A stretch of 64,000 nucleotides of DNA from Pohlia nutans (GCA_022496805.1 CM040093.1:4342501-4406500); one strand, 5' to 3'; shown: positions 46,804 to 57,838, counted from the first letter of the stretch. The notes: a model not told the origin generated them from the sequence alone. Translations and numbers: made by a program.

Positions 46804-47077
46804 AAGACATCATTTCCTATTTTAGAAAGAAAGGAATATCTTGGATTTTTTAACCTTAAATATAGATTTACATTCTAAAAATGTAGGTACATATTATTTT
46901 TGTCAGGATGATGCTTAAAAGAATCATAAAAACATTTATCCATTATTAGCAATTCATGATCAAAGTGGTTTGAAAACTGAGAAAACTAAGTCCAATGGGC
47001 TTTGTATGTCCTTTAAAAGTTTAGTGAATCCAAAAATGTCTTAAAGACTCTCTTTATCCATGTGTTCTTATATAGTA

Positions 47078-47588
47078 TACAAATATATGATTGTTGCCAA
47101 ATTTTACTACACTAACATACTTCAATACATTGTTGTATCTTAGTATATGAGATGAATTGTATGAGAAAATACACTCAATGGTATACATATAGAGCCCTAG
47201 GATTTAGAAGTTAATCTCTAAAGGTTTTTTAGGCTTTATATATACATTCACCATCACTAATAGAAAAGGTGGTCTTTGAACACCAAAGAACAGTGTCATA
47301 ACATGGTGCCCAAGGCCCATATTGGCACTAACTTGGTGCCAATATGTACCTTTGGCATCATGCTTTGATACCATTCCTTGGTGCTCAAGTATCACTTTTG
47401 TACTAGTGTATATGTTTGCTTGTATAATTCATCTCATGTATTGAAATACGATGATGTACACAAATGCATTGTATACTCAAATACAAAGATGTACTCCAAT
47501 ATGTCGGTATAGTGAAATATGACAACAATCGTATGTCAAATGCAAAAATACGTAATCAGAGTGGAACTTGAGGTCGTTTAGGGGTTAA
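47078..47588. repeat. Foldback sequence ending in a TTAA terminus
   Basis: The left arm (ATATGATTGTTGCC ... GAGATGAATTGTATGAG) and right arm (TATAATTCATCTCATG ... GACAACAATCGTATGT) pair imperfectly over about 100 bp. The right side ends CGTTTAGGGGTTAA (47575-47588). The opposite TTAA terminus is not identified. A CACTA-like element (47255-47408) lies in the loop. Confidence 0.5.
47255..47408. mobile_element. CACTA-like mini-element
   Basis: 154 bp with ends CACTAATAGAAAAGGTGG and CACTTTTGTACTAGTG. Contains direct and inverted TTGGTGCC motifs. Too short to code. Confidence 0.6.
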
Positions 47589-47804
47589 ACACAATGTTGC
47601 TTATTAGTACAAACATGTGTTGTCTTGAATTCATGCTCTAAATCTAAGTCCTACAAAAGTTGCATACTAAGGTAGACATACCCATTACCACCTGACACAC
47701 AATTCCACCCTCATGTACTGGGGGTGTTCATTCTAGAACACAAATGTAAATTGCAGGTACATGAGGGTTGAATTGTTAAATGGATTCTAAAGGGTGTGTC
47801 TTCT

Positions 47805-48362
47805 GTAACCCCTAAACGTCCTTACCCCTCTCCAATTTGGCAAAGATGCATCACAAAATGCAATCCATAGGGATATTTTGCACTTGATGTATGAATAAAA
47901 GTTGTACATTATAAATTTTATATTCTATCTATACGGTTAAATCTATAATTGCCATCACCAATATTTTTGTATAGATTTTGAAACTTGAAATTCAAAACTC
48001 TTTTGTAATTTGATTACAAATAAGATATTGAAAATTTGTACATGAAATTTGTTGTGATTTTTTGAAATGCAATACTCTGAGTGTAATGATCTTTGGAGAT
48101 TTATTGGTTGCATAATTTTATGAGTTGACGTTTTAAGAGCACTTTTATACTAAAATCTTTGAAATTTTGGGTGAATCGCTACAACATGAAATGAGGCATA
48201 AAAATTTCACAAATCATCCCCTTTCTAATCCGATTGCACATCCATGAAGCATTGTTTCTCATAATGTGTACAGTAAAAAATCTAGGCTATGACGGATGAG
48301 AAATCTGTTGTTTGATTCTGTACATCGTCCACTTTCTGGACGGTTGGATGTTTAGGGGTTAA
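47805..48362 (+). mobile_element. TTAA-element family C, copy 2
   Basis: 558 bp. Left flank GTAA then CCCCTAAACGTCC; right end GATGTTTAGGGGTTAA with the palindrome GTCCACTTTCTGGAC inside. The right TTAA is shared with family E. Confidence 0.8.
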
Positions 48363-48933
48363 CCCCTCAAGGACCAAGGCTGATTTTCAAAGTTCGGTCA
48401 GCTCACTATGGAATGAGTATTGATCCTCAATTCTTGAGATTTTTTGTGATGATTCTACTCTTTGTAACGAAGATGAGATGGTAATTTGCGTACGTAGGTG
48501 ATGTATAAATCAAAAGATACAATCATGCAAAGGTAAAAAACCTAACTGCGGGCAGCTCCTGAAAATTTTCATACAATGAGCTATGCATCTAAATTTTTGC
48601 ACACAATGAGCTAACACCCTCATGCACACAATTGCCAAATTCATTTTACCAAATTTGAGACTAAACTTTGCATTTTCGGCATTTTCAGAAAGTTTCAAAT
48701 ACGGGCAGCAAGCGAAAAAAAAAGGTGCAACCAACTTTGAAGCTTATAATCTTACTATTGAAGAATCCTGAACGGTTGAAAATTTGTAGGTGGTAATAAA
48801 TTCAAGTTTCTTGAAATATGCTACGGTTGGATTAGTCAAAAAGGTCATAGATCAAAAACTATTTGTCTTTTTATGAGAAGGGGTACTTTGGAGTGTTTGG
48901 AGAGGAACATAGCTGTGGTCCTTTAGGGGTTAA
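48359..48933 (+). mobile_element. TTAA-element family E, copy 2
   Basis: 575 bp from TTAACCCCTCAAGGACCAAG to GTGGTCCTTTAGGGGTTAA. Its terminal repeat is nearly the same as that of family D, though the interiors are unrelated. Confidence 0.8.
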
Positions 48934-49538
48934 AGTACCACCTTCAGTGTCAACCTGATGGACGAGTACTACCACTGTTTGTCTTGACACGGCCATATGT
49001 CGTATTCTCTCCCCATGACAACAAATCGATATCAAATATGTATTAATAAAATAATGAGGCTCATCTCTTTGGCGTGCCTCGCAAGGTTAACTAGTTTTAT
49101 TACAAGAAGTCAGGTTCCTAAGTCCTAACCTTGATCACTGATCTCCCAATGAATACATACCATAATCGCCAAAAATTAATTATGATAAGAGAAGTCCAAA
49201 CTTTTAGGAATTTATTTTTTTGAATGAATTTGATTTTGTATGGTGAAAAAGAGAATCTTAAAAACATTCGCAGGATTTGACATTGTTGAAAATTATTTTT
49301 TCAAACATAATAATGATTCAGCATGAGATATCGACCCCGACGGCCAGGTACGATTTACACTGGCATATGCGATTATGTCTACCACAATACAAACAGTAGT
49401 ACAAATAGGAAGTCTGTGGAACTGACAATGGTGGCAGAGAAGCGAAGGCTGAGTGTACAACTTGTTTGCCATTAGAAAAATCGGAAATTCATGCCATGTG
49501 GCACATATGTCATCCTAAAATCTCTTCATAACATCCAG
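48934..49538. other. Intergenic with a family R copy
   Basis: 49212-49353 is a family R relative (ATGGTGAAAAAGAGAATCTT and GACCCCGACGGCCAGGTACG). 49505-49538 is the displaced end of repeat R2. No gene. Confidence 0.4.
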
Positions 49539-49540
49539 TA

Positions 49541-49856
49541 AGGTAACTATATCTAAAAGCGACCATTACCTTAAAGCGTCCATAGCTCAATCTTCCGTAG
49601 TAAGTAGATTCTGACAGCCTACTGTTGATAAGAATGTGCACAATCTGAACATCAGAGTTTAGGGTCGCTTTAAGGTCAACCTATAGTCAACACTTTGGAA
49701 ATTCATAACTTATTCATACGGTGTCCAAATAATGCATGCTAAAGTGCGTTGGAATTCTCTTGAACTTGCTATTAAGACCCACTGAAAATATTTTATGTTT
49801 TATGTGTGTAAATAGGCTCAGTTTCGTAAGGTGAATGCTTCAAGGTATAGTTACCT
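49541..49856. mobile_element. TIR element with TA duplication, inserted in repeat R2
   Basis: 316 bp with ends AGGTAACTATA and TATAGTTACCT flanked by TA. The subterminal AAGCGACC/GGTCGCTTT are also inverted. The flanks rejoin as R2 sequence (GCTA + CTGGATGTTATG), matching the uninterrupted GCTACTGAATGCTATG at 44997. Mariner/Stowaway-type target. Confidence 0.75.
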
Positions 49857-49858
49857 TA

Positions 49859-50009
49859 GCATTCATGCCCTCTACCTTTCCTTCGTGCACTCTGCTCATC
49901 ACCTTGGGACTCCACCTATCCAATTAGTTATTGTTGAAGTCTTGTTGTGTGTGGAATATGCTGCACCATCTACTGTTGGGCAAGGCAGAGTCACTGCATG
50001 CTACCAAAT
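49859..50009 (-). repeat. Dispersed repeat R2, copy 3 (main part)
   Basis: Reverse complement of 44855-45003. The remainder lies beyond the inserted TA element at 49505-49538. Confidence 0.6.
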
Positions 50010-50089
50010 GTTGTGTTCTTTTTTTGTATCCAAGTTCATTATTTGCGGTAAACACATAGATTCTACCTTCGAAAGGGGGCATTAACCCT

Positions 50090-51152
50090 TTAACCCCTAA
50101 ACGCCGCCGAGACCAAAAATTGACTTATGAATGAAGTTGACTGTTCAATTCCAATTGCTACGTGAATGATTTCCATCCAATTCTTTATGTGAAGGACTTT
50201 GCTTGGTCATGCCACCCCTTCAAGTTAAATTCAAATCATTCAAGCTATTTTTAGATTTTACATGGGTCCCAACTACAAAAAGAGTCGTAAAAACGGTTCA
50301 CCGTGTAGTATATTTTGATTTTTTTGCTTGTTCTATTTAAACTAAATTTAGGCCATGAAAATGAGTTCCATTGCATTTGAGCATAACTAGCAAAATGAAG
50401 CTTGCCAAGTCTAGTTTCTACTCCACTTTGGATTTTTGGAAAAATTTGAAAATTGAGTGTTTTATAGTAGTTACAAGTTCGGTAGGTATCACCAAGGTGT
50501 AACAAAATTTTCTAAATTTAGATACACGGATAATTTTCATTAACTAAACTTTTATTCATTGTAATTTACACCTTAGGTAAAAAAATTGGAATTTTCTAGT
50601 ACGTTTTGTAATTGATATAGATTTTCTTTACAATCACTTCATAAAACCATAGTGATTTCAAATTTTCACCAAAATTTATGAAAAATTCATGATTTGTAGT
50701 AGACATGTGACTTCATCTAACACTTGTTTTGTTAAAAGTGCACGTGCCATATAAAAAGTGCACACGTTGAAATTTTGTGCCTTTTTAGAAAGTATAGTCA
50801 TATTTTACCTATAAAGTGCCAAAATTGAATGTACATTACATAAAAAGATATGTAGTGCAAATTTTAAAGGGAGGTGTGTATGTTCCCACCCCCCTCCCCT
50901 TAAAATTAAAAGAAATGTAGTGTGAATTTTAGAGGGGGGTGGGTTTGCTTCCACCCCCTCCCTTTTTAAATAAAAAAAATGCAGCGCACATGGTACTAAA
51001 AAATAGTGCACATGGCTATGTGCACTTTTAACGAAACAAGTGTTATCTACTAAAAATATAAATTTGAATTCTTCTATTATTTTTAGTAGCAAAATTGAGT
51101 GTGACAGATAAAGCATGATTCCATGGTCATAGGCCCAACCTTTAGAGGTTAA
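50090..51152 (+). mobile_element. TTAA-element family F, copy 2, inserted in family H
   Basis: From TTAACCCCTAAACGCC to CCAACCTTTAGAGGTTAA. It includes a nested 326-bp element (50719-51044). Target TTAA is the one inside the family H terminal repeat. Open frames here are repeat-derived. Confidence 0.8.
50719..51044. mobile_element. Nested TIR element, 4-bp ATCT duplication
   Basis: Ends AACACTTGTTTTGTTAAAAG and CTTTTAACGAAACAAGTGTT, flanked by ATCT. The paralogous family F copy keeps the empty site TTCATCTACTAAAA. Inside, a unit of about 64 bp containing GTAGTG and a GGGAGG...CCCACCCCC segment is tandemly duplicated. Superfamily not assigned. Confidence 0.75.
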
Positions 51153-51778
51153 CATCCCGATTGAACACTGTTATCAAAGAAGCGCTATAAAATGTTTCAT
51201 GAAAACCAAAAATAGGGTTGATGATCAAAGTTGTACATGTCAATGTGAAGATCACATTTGTATAGTTTAATTTATCATATTTTTATTTAATTAATTTTAT
51301 TTAATTTTGCAAGGTTTTCGCTTGAAATTCAATTTAAAATCCCAAATTAACATAATTAAAAAAATAAAAATAAAACTTGGAATAACATGCACAACAAGAT
51401 GGTATGGTTTCCACTATTTTATTCTACTTATTTTGGAAAATAATCTTTAAAGTCTCACTTTTTGAACTAAGAATGAAACTTGACATAAACCAATCATTTT
51501 ATTTTTCTAAAAAGCATAATAAACTATTTTGAAGATCCAAACCGTACAAAGGATAGTCAACTAGCTCAAGAATCAAGAGAGATTTTGGTGAATAAAAACT
51601 ATCCAAGTTGAATGAAATTCGAGCTGTTAAAATTTGTGCGTCGTCCAAATACTGGACGTAGACGCGTTAAAGGGTCAAGGGCAACACATGCTATCTAGGT
51701 TCTGGTGGCCCAAGTGGTATCACTTCTCCCAACAGACTCGTCATTCACACTGGTCCTTTGGAGATAGAGTTACCCTTC

Positions 51779-52465
51779 TTAACTCATAACTGCCTAAGCC
51801 CTCCTTTTATGCCTCATGTACAAAATTGAATTTTGTTTCTTCATTTGCCATGCTCTTTTTGCAAGTAAAAAAAAAAACTCCAAAATTCTATGGCAAGATA
51901 GCTTTCATGCATGTGTGATCTGATTAGAAAGGGGATGATTTGTGAGAAATTTTGCCTCATTTCAAGCCACATTGTTCCACTAAAAATTTCTAAGATCTAG
52001 TTCAAAACGAATTAAAAGTGCTCTTGAAAAAATCAACTCATAAAATTAACCCTTAAGTGTCCCTAGTTTTTTTGGGCTTAAAAACATCATTGCTTTTGAT
52101 GTGGTATAGGATTAAATGTAAGTGACGTATAGAAATCTCAACAATACAATCTTGTAGTATACATGTTGTAGATGATGTGGATCAAATTTGAAGTCATTTG
52201 GCCAATTAGGTCATTTGGTCATTGGATCCAAAATTAACCCCTAATTGCCTAGCCTTGCATATTTTGTTTGATGGACAAAAGCAAACTTTGTTTTCTCATC
52301 TGTTGTGCACTTTTTTCAACAAATGTCAATATTTTATTCGTAATCGAATTACAAAAGAAATTTGAATTTGAAGTTTCAATTTTTTTTCAAAATATTCGTT
52401 ATTGCAATCATAAATCTATTTGTATAGATAGAATCTGGAGACAGTTGTGGGCATTTAGGGATTAA
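51779..52465 (-). mobile_element. Two damaged TTAA-element family C copies
   Basis: 51779-52049 matches the first half of 46218-46803, from TTAACTCATAACTGCC. 52234-52465 is a second copy with an internal deletion, from TTAACCCCTAATTGCC to GGCATTTAGGGATTAA. The 184 bp between them start at a TTAA (TTAACCCTTAAGTGTCCC) that coincides with a TTAA inside intact family C, so they may be the remnant of another insertion. Confidence 0.55.
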
Positions 52466-53068
52466 GTTGAGTTTCTACTTTGAGACACTCTTTTTCAGTT
52501 AACTCTATTATCATCAAACTCGTGTCTGTCGTAACTAATTTTCCAAAAAAAAGTATAAACCTTTATAACTTTTGCATGTAGTGTTTCAATATGGCATACT
52601 TAGTTGTGTTAAAAATCTTGTTGTAAGGGAGGAGGGAAGGGTTAGAGGGTTAGCTCTTATTTTCTTGACTAGCTCTTGTAACAAGCTCATTTCTCATTGG
52701 TGTGGGGTAATTTTGATAATCGGCACCGTTGAAATTAAACAAGACTTCCGTAGCTTTTGTATGAAAAAAGGATCAACTAAATTGCACATTTCTTAGGAAA
52801 ATGCCACCATTGAGAAGATTGATGGAACTCGTTTAGGATATTTTGTACATACGTTGAAATCGGATTGTTCAAAAGTGCTCTAAAAATTCCAATTTATTTA
52901 CCATGTGTAAAAAATTGATAAATAAACTGGAGACCATCTTATTCAGCTCTCAAAAAGAGCTAGGTTCTCTTTGTTGCTCACTCTACATTTCACGGCCCAA
53001 CAACTCAAATTTCCTCACTTTTTAATTCCAAAAGCTGCATGGTGGCCTTATGGTCCTTTAGGGGTTAA
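52466..53068. other. Intergenic ending in an orphan TTAA terminus
   Basis: GGTCCTTTAGGGGTTAA (53052-53068) is a family D/E-type right end with no identified left partner. 52466-52510 repeats 28362-28400 (GAGTTTCTACTTTGAGACAC). No gene. Confidence 0.45.
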
Positions 53069-53710
53069 CAAAGTGTAATAATGAGATTACGTAGTGAATT
53101 TTGAAAAAAAAGAAAGAAACAAGATAATTTTTTTTTAAAAAATGTGATATTAGAGAAAATGATATTTGTGTGTATAAAAAGGGCCAAACACAGACAAGTT
53201 GTGAATTTTTTTTCATCTCATGTCATACAGAATAATTTGCAAAATTGGGGGATGGTTTGTAGAATCAAATTTTGAAAGGTTTCATATGCAATGCAATGCA
53301 ATGAACTCTTTATGTTGAAATGACATTCCAAACAGTCATGCGATGAAGAACTCGATTCACTTATCTTTTCTTATCATTTTGATATTCAACATGAATTGAG
53401 ATTATAATACCTCATTTGTTAAAAGTGCACAAGTAATGTGGATATTGCACATGATACAAAATCATGATTCTGCATTTGAGTTGTAAATTTAATGGGATTG
53501 GTGATTGCCAACCCTTTTATCATGAAATTTTTAAAGTTTAAGTTCTAAATTGAAGGGGATTGGCAATCATCAACCTCTTTATAGTAAAATTTTAAATTTC
53601 ATTATATTTTAAATGCAAAATTGGTGTGTACATTGCACATTGCTCGTTCATTTTTAATAAAAGCAATATTGATTGTTTGAGACTCCACACTAACGTACAA
53701 GGATGACAAG

Positions 53711-53752
<42 letters not shown>

Positions 53753-54387
53753 CATGGACTAGAGACCATTGTGAACAGAGAGTCTGTTGGAGTAGTTCGT
53801 CTATATGTATGTCAAGGGCAGGTAAGGTACACCAACCTATTACCACCATGTTTCTAATTTTGCTCTCATGTTTTGGTGGTGTACAATCCAAACCCAAAAT
53901 GTGTATCTTTTCTACTACCCTTTCTACTACACTGGTTATTGCCATTATTGTGAGTCACAACAATTTAATATTCTCACTATAATTGTGGCATTAGAACAAA
54001 AGTGTGAGTCATAGTAATTGAGAGTATTTGAGAATTCTTTCAGTAATGTACATTTGAGATGTATGTACTAAAATTAGTGTGAAGATTGGTGTGAAGTCTC
54101 AAACTACTTTTATGACTCATAGTAATGACAATAATTAGTGTAGTGATTTCAATAAATGGGAAGAACAAACCTCTAGTTACAAGTTGATTGATGAAAATTG
54201 ACACTTGACCTGTTAAATTTTAACACTGTAGGGAGAAATCTCAATAAAAAGTGACATATGTCATGCATGTCTTAATTAGTTGCAACCCACAAAACAAAAG
54301 TAACAACCAATGTATCTAAAGCCTATGACTCAATGGTTTCAAAATACTCCATGAAGGGGAATATGACTGGTTCTTCCCAAATCCTTC
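53069..54387. repeat. Intergenic with tandem duplication and (AAT)n
   Basis: A unit of about 62 bp (GGGATTGGNNATNNNCAACC and a TTTTAAA end) is duplicated at 53488-53600. An (ATA)n run lies at 53716-53750. No gene recognised. Confidence 0.55.
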
Positions 54388-54636
54388 TTAACTCCTAAAG
54401 GCCCAAGGGGCGTCAAAGTGTCTCCCAAAAAACAAATTGAATACAAGCTTTGAGCATTGTAATCTTGCAAGCTAAATGGTCAATTCTTCCAATATTTTAG
54501 CACAGCTTTAGGCACTGCAAATATAAACACTATTCAACAATGAATTTTCGTGGATTTCATTTTTTAGACTAGAATTGTACTTTCTTTGATAGGGTGTTTA
54601 TTTTTGGGGTGAAAATTGGGAGCCTTTAGGGGTTAA
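54388..54636 (+). mobile_element. TTAA-element family I
   Basis: 249 bp with ends TTAACTCCTAAAGGCCC and GAGCCTTTAGGGGTTAA. The interior matches no other family here. Confidence 0.7.
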
Positions 54637-54821
54637 ATTGTAAGTTATGTTTGTTATTTTTATTTTTATTTCCACAAAACTATCAAGGATTTTTGATTGC
54701 GTTTAGAGACAAAATACACGAACCCCACCCAAGAAGTGATTCTCGTTTTCATTGAGGCTCAGAAGGGGGCCATTGATCTATGCAGAACTAACATGTACCA
54801 AATGGCAGGCCAATGCATTCA

Positions 54822-55075
54822 TGGCCCATTCACACCAGTCACCCAACGCGAGTGTGGCAGAGAATCTACATTCGTCAAGTAAGTTTTTGGTAGCTACAGT
54901 GTGCTCATGTAATTTTTTTTCAACTATCAAGGATTTTTGATTGCATGCGTTGGCCAAATGGAGGAAGAGACAAAGCTTTGACATTGTAAGAAATTGTATA
55001 TTATTTTCGCAATTTACCTTGCAACGTTCCAGGAACGCAACGCAAGTGCTGGAGCTTCTTGGTGTGAATGGACCA
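54822..55075 (+). mobile_element. Harbinger-like MITE, TCA duplication, copy 1
   Basis: 254 bp with ends TGGCCCATTCACACCA and TGGTGTGAATGGACCA, flanked by TCA on both sides. A relative in the opposite orientation lies at 55371-55675. Confidence 0.7.
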
Positions 55076-55370
55076 TCAATAAGTGACACAAGCACTCACT
55101 TGCAAGCCCATGGTAGTAAATTGACCCATTTTACTTTATTTTTTAAAACTTTTTAAATTGATGAATTTCACCTTTGCACACAAAGGTTCTTTAGTTGTTT
55201 AGTGGCTAGGAGTTCACCCTTTTCAACAGTGTCTCACCACCCAACTTCTCTAACTAAAGATGATGTGAACTTGCCATGATTCGGAATCTGCTACAATGAT
55301 TCAGGAATAGTGACCCAAATTCTGAGGTGTTGTAGAGAAGGGCTAAAGAACCTTATAGACAAGTTACTCA

Positions 55371-55675
55371 TAGCCCATTCACACCAAGAAGCTGTAGCAC
55401 TTGCGTTGCATTCCTAGAATCCTCCAACATAAATTTCAAAAATAATATACAATTTCTTGCGATGTCAGAGCCTTGTCTCTTTCTGCTTTTGGCCACCGCA
55501 TGTGCATTGGTGGAGACGCAACTTTCCTGCGGCACCCAAAATGCGTTACAGCAACAACTTCTTGGTTAATTTTTAATTTTTTTTTTACAGCAGCACCCTG
55601 TAGCTACCAAAAACTTACTTGACAAACGCAGATTCTTTGCCGCACTCGCAGTGGGTGACTGGTGTGAATGGGCCA
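55371..55675 (-). mobile_element. Harbinger-like MITE, copy 2, inverted
   Basis: 305 bp with ends TAGCCCATTCACACCA and TGGTGTGAATGGGCCA. Left flank TCA, right flank TGA. The body is the reverse complement of copy 1 (AAGTAAGTTTTTGGTAGCTA), with extra internal sequence. Confidence 0.65.
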
Positions 55676-56041
55676 TGAGACAAGCCAAAGTGAAGGACGG
55701 ATGATGCTGGAATAATTGAAGAATTGGTTCGACTTTTTCAAACCTGGAAACCTCATTTTCTGTACAGTTCTGACTGACCCAGGTTGCCGACTCTGCACAG
55801 CTGGCAACTCAGCAACAGTTGTACACTACAGCACAGAAGAAAAGATGCTGCACAAGCTACCGTAGCTGGGGGGGGCAAGGGTCGGTGAAAAATATTTAAA
55901 AAAATTAAATGTTGAATTTTTCGTGAAATTATTCTTTTTTATAAAATTTCTAGACTTTTTAAATGTTTTTTTTTGAATATTCTATTTAATGAACCTTATT
56001 TTTTTTGCCCCGACTCTAAATCCCCCCCCCAATGTTAACCC

Positions 56042-56400
56042 TTAACCCTTAAACGTCAAGAAGGCCTGGGCGGGGCAGCCCGGAGGGCATCTAAATTTTC
56101 GTAGGAAAAAAAAACGAAAAAAATGCAAAAACGACTCTGCTGGGCACTGCTGGCCAGCATTGTAGCACTGCGGCACCTCAGCTGCTCCAATCTCAAAACT
56201 TGTTCAATTTGATAACTTTGATTGCTTACCAACGATTCCACAATCTCTAAAATGAGGCGCAAATTTGGAATCTAGATCGCTTTTTCAGTAGCTTTCCAAC
56301 GCACCAATCCTCGCTTGATTTAGTTGAGAAAATCCACTTTTTTCTTCATTATTCTCTCATAAATAAGCCCATGGGGCTTACCTTGACGTTTAAGGGTTAA
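56042..56400 (+). mobile_element. TTAA-element family A, copy 4, inserted in family G
   Basis: 359 bp from TTAACCCTTAAACGTCAAG to CTTGACGTTTAAGGGTTAA. The seven bases before it (TTAACCC, 56035-56041) and the sequence after it (TTAAACGTCC) reconstitute a family G terminus, so it sits in the TTAA inside that terminus. Confidence 0.88.
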
Positions 56401-56935
56401 ACGTCCACACTACATTTATCTGGTCAAACCTCATCAATTTCTCACATTTAAAAATGTAATATATCTCTTTGGTATCTTTTTCATATAATATATCCTTAAA
56501 CCGAATTCCACTAATTTTTTCATAATTATTTCAATTAAAATGATTTTTATAAGATTTTTTGAAGTTTTTCTCTTGTGATAGCCATAATAATTGCAAAAAT
56601 GCCTAAAATAACATGATATTTTTTAGAAAAAATGTAAATAATAGTGATGAACAAGAAGGTGTATGCTGCATGCTTCTCGAGCTTACATAAAAAGAAATTC
56701 AATTGAAAAAAAAAAATTGTAGTGTATACTCGAATTTTAGAGCTGTGAGCTTTAAAGTGCTGTAAAAAACGTAATTTTAACAATTTTGAAGAACTGTAGA
56801 AAGTAGAAGACAACTCCCACACGTTTTTAGTTGGGACCAATTTCATTTGAAATTAGGAACTAGTTGAAAATCGGTGTTTGACTGAAAAATGATCAAACAT
56901 GGCCCCATAGGGCTCCTTACGCACTTAAGGGTTAA
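56397..56935 (+). mobile_element. TTAA-element family G, copy a
   Basis: Its first seven bases lie at 56035-56041, displaced by the family A insertion. The right end is CACTTAAGGGTTAA. The TTAA at 56932-56935 is shared with copy b. Confidence 0.82.
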
Positions 56936-57484
56936 CCTTTAAACGTCCACACTACATTTACCTAGTCAAACCTCATCAATTTCTCACATTTCAAAATGTA
57001 TTATATATTTTTGGTGTTTTTCTCATATAAATTATTCTTAAACCAATTCACATTGATATTTTCATAATTATTTAAATGAAAATGAATTTTATAAGATTTT
57101 CCAAGCTTTTCTCTTGTGATAGCCATAGTAATTACAAAATGCCTAGAATAGTATGAATCTTTTTAGGAAAAATGAAAATAATATTGATGAACAACAAAGT
57201 GTAGCTAGTATACTTTTTGAGCTGATATAAAAAGAAATTCAATTGAAAAACATTTTCTACAGTCTATATTGGAATTCTAAGGCTCTGAGCTTTAAAGTGT
57301 TGTAAAAAGATGCAATATCAACAATTTTAAAGAACCCTAGATTGGACTAGAAAGTAGAAGATACCTCCCACTTTCTTAGTTGGGACCATTTTCATTTGAA
57401 ATTAGGAACTAGGTGAAATTCACCGTTTGACTGAAAAATGATCAAACATGGCCCGATGGGGCTCCTTGCATGGTTAAGGGTTAA
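56932..57484 (+). mobile_element. TTAA-element family G, copy b
   Basis: 553 bp from TTAACCTTTAAACGTCC to CATGGTTAAGGGTTAA, in tandem with copy a but clearly diverged from it. Subterminal palindrome around GGCCCGATGGGGCT. Confidence 0.85.
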
Positions 57485-57836
57485 TGCAAGAGGACAAAAA
57501 CTGCCCCTTATTTTGTGCATATAGGGCCCACTTTAAAAATAACTCCCTCTTCCAAGGATTTAAGATTCCCCAAGGAGGTCACCCTATACTACTTTGGGAC
57601 TGTAGGCCCCAAATTTGCAAAAAAATTGTCAAAAAATTACCCTAGGGTGCCCAAAATGGAAATTTTAAAAAATGGGCACCATGGGTGAATAGTGCTTGCT
57701 TTAACGTCAAGGGGGGATTTAGAGTCGGGGTTTCCTTTGAGAATAATTAAATACTCAATGATGAGTGATCCGGCTCTTCACATATGGTATGAAATTTTAA
57801 TATCATTATTATTCTATTCAACAATCATGTACTATG

Positions 57837-57838
<2 letters not shown>

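Larger units (their letters stand above)
50082..51678 (+). mobile_element. TTAA-element family H, copy 2, split by family F
   Basis: The first eight bases (TTAACCCT, 50082-50089) are separated from the rest (TTAACATCCCGATT ... GCGTTAAAGGGTCAA, 51149-51678) by the family F element. Rejoined at the TTAA they match the terminus at 2715 (TTAACCCTTTAACGTCCCG in reverse complement). The right flank is TCAA, a decayed TTAA. Confidence 0.8.
56008..57730. repeat. Outer inverted repeat enclosing a TTAA-element chain
   Basis: CCCCGACTCTAAATCCCCCC (56008-56027) has its exact complement at 57711-57730. The enclosed sequence is mostly the A/G chain (56035-57484) plus about 225 bp of unique sequence. It looks like the ends of an older element invaded by TTAA elements. 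Confidence 0.6.

Noticed and set aside
50805..51155. 116-codon minus-strand frame
   Set aside because: It spans the junction of a nested transposon and its host element, so it is an artefact of repeats.
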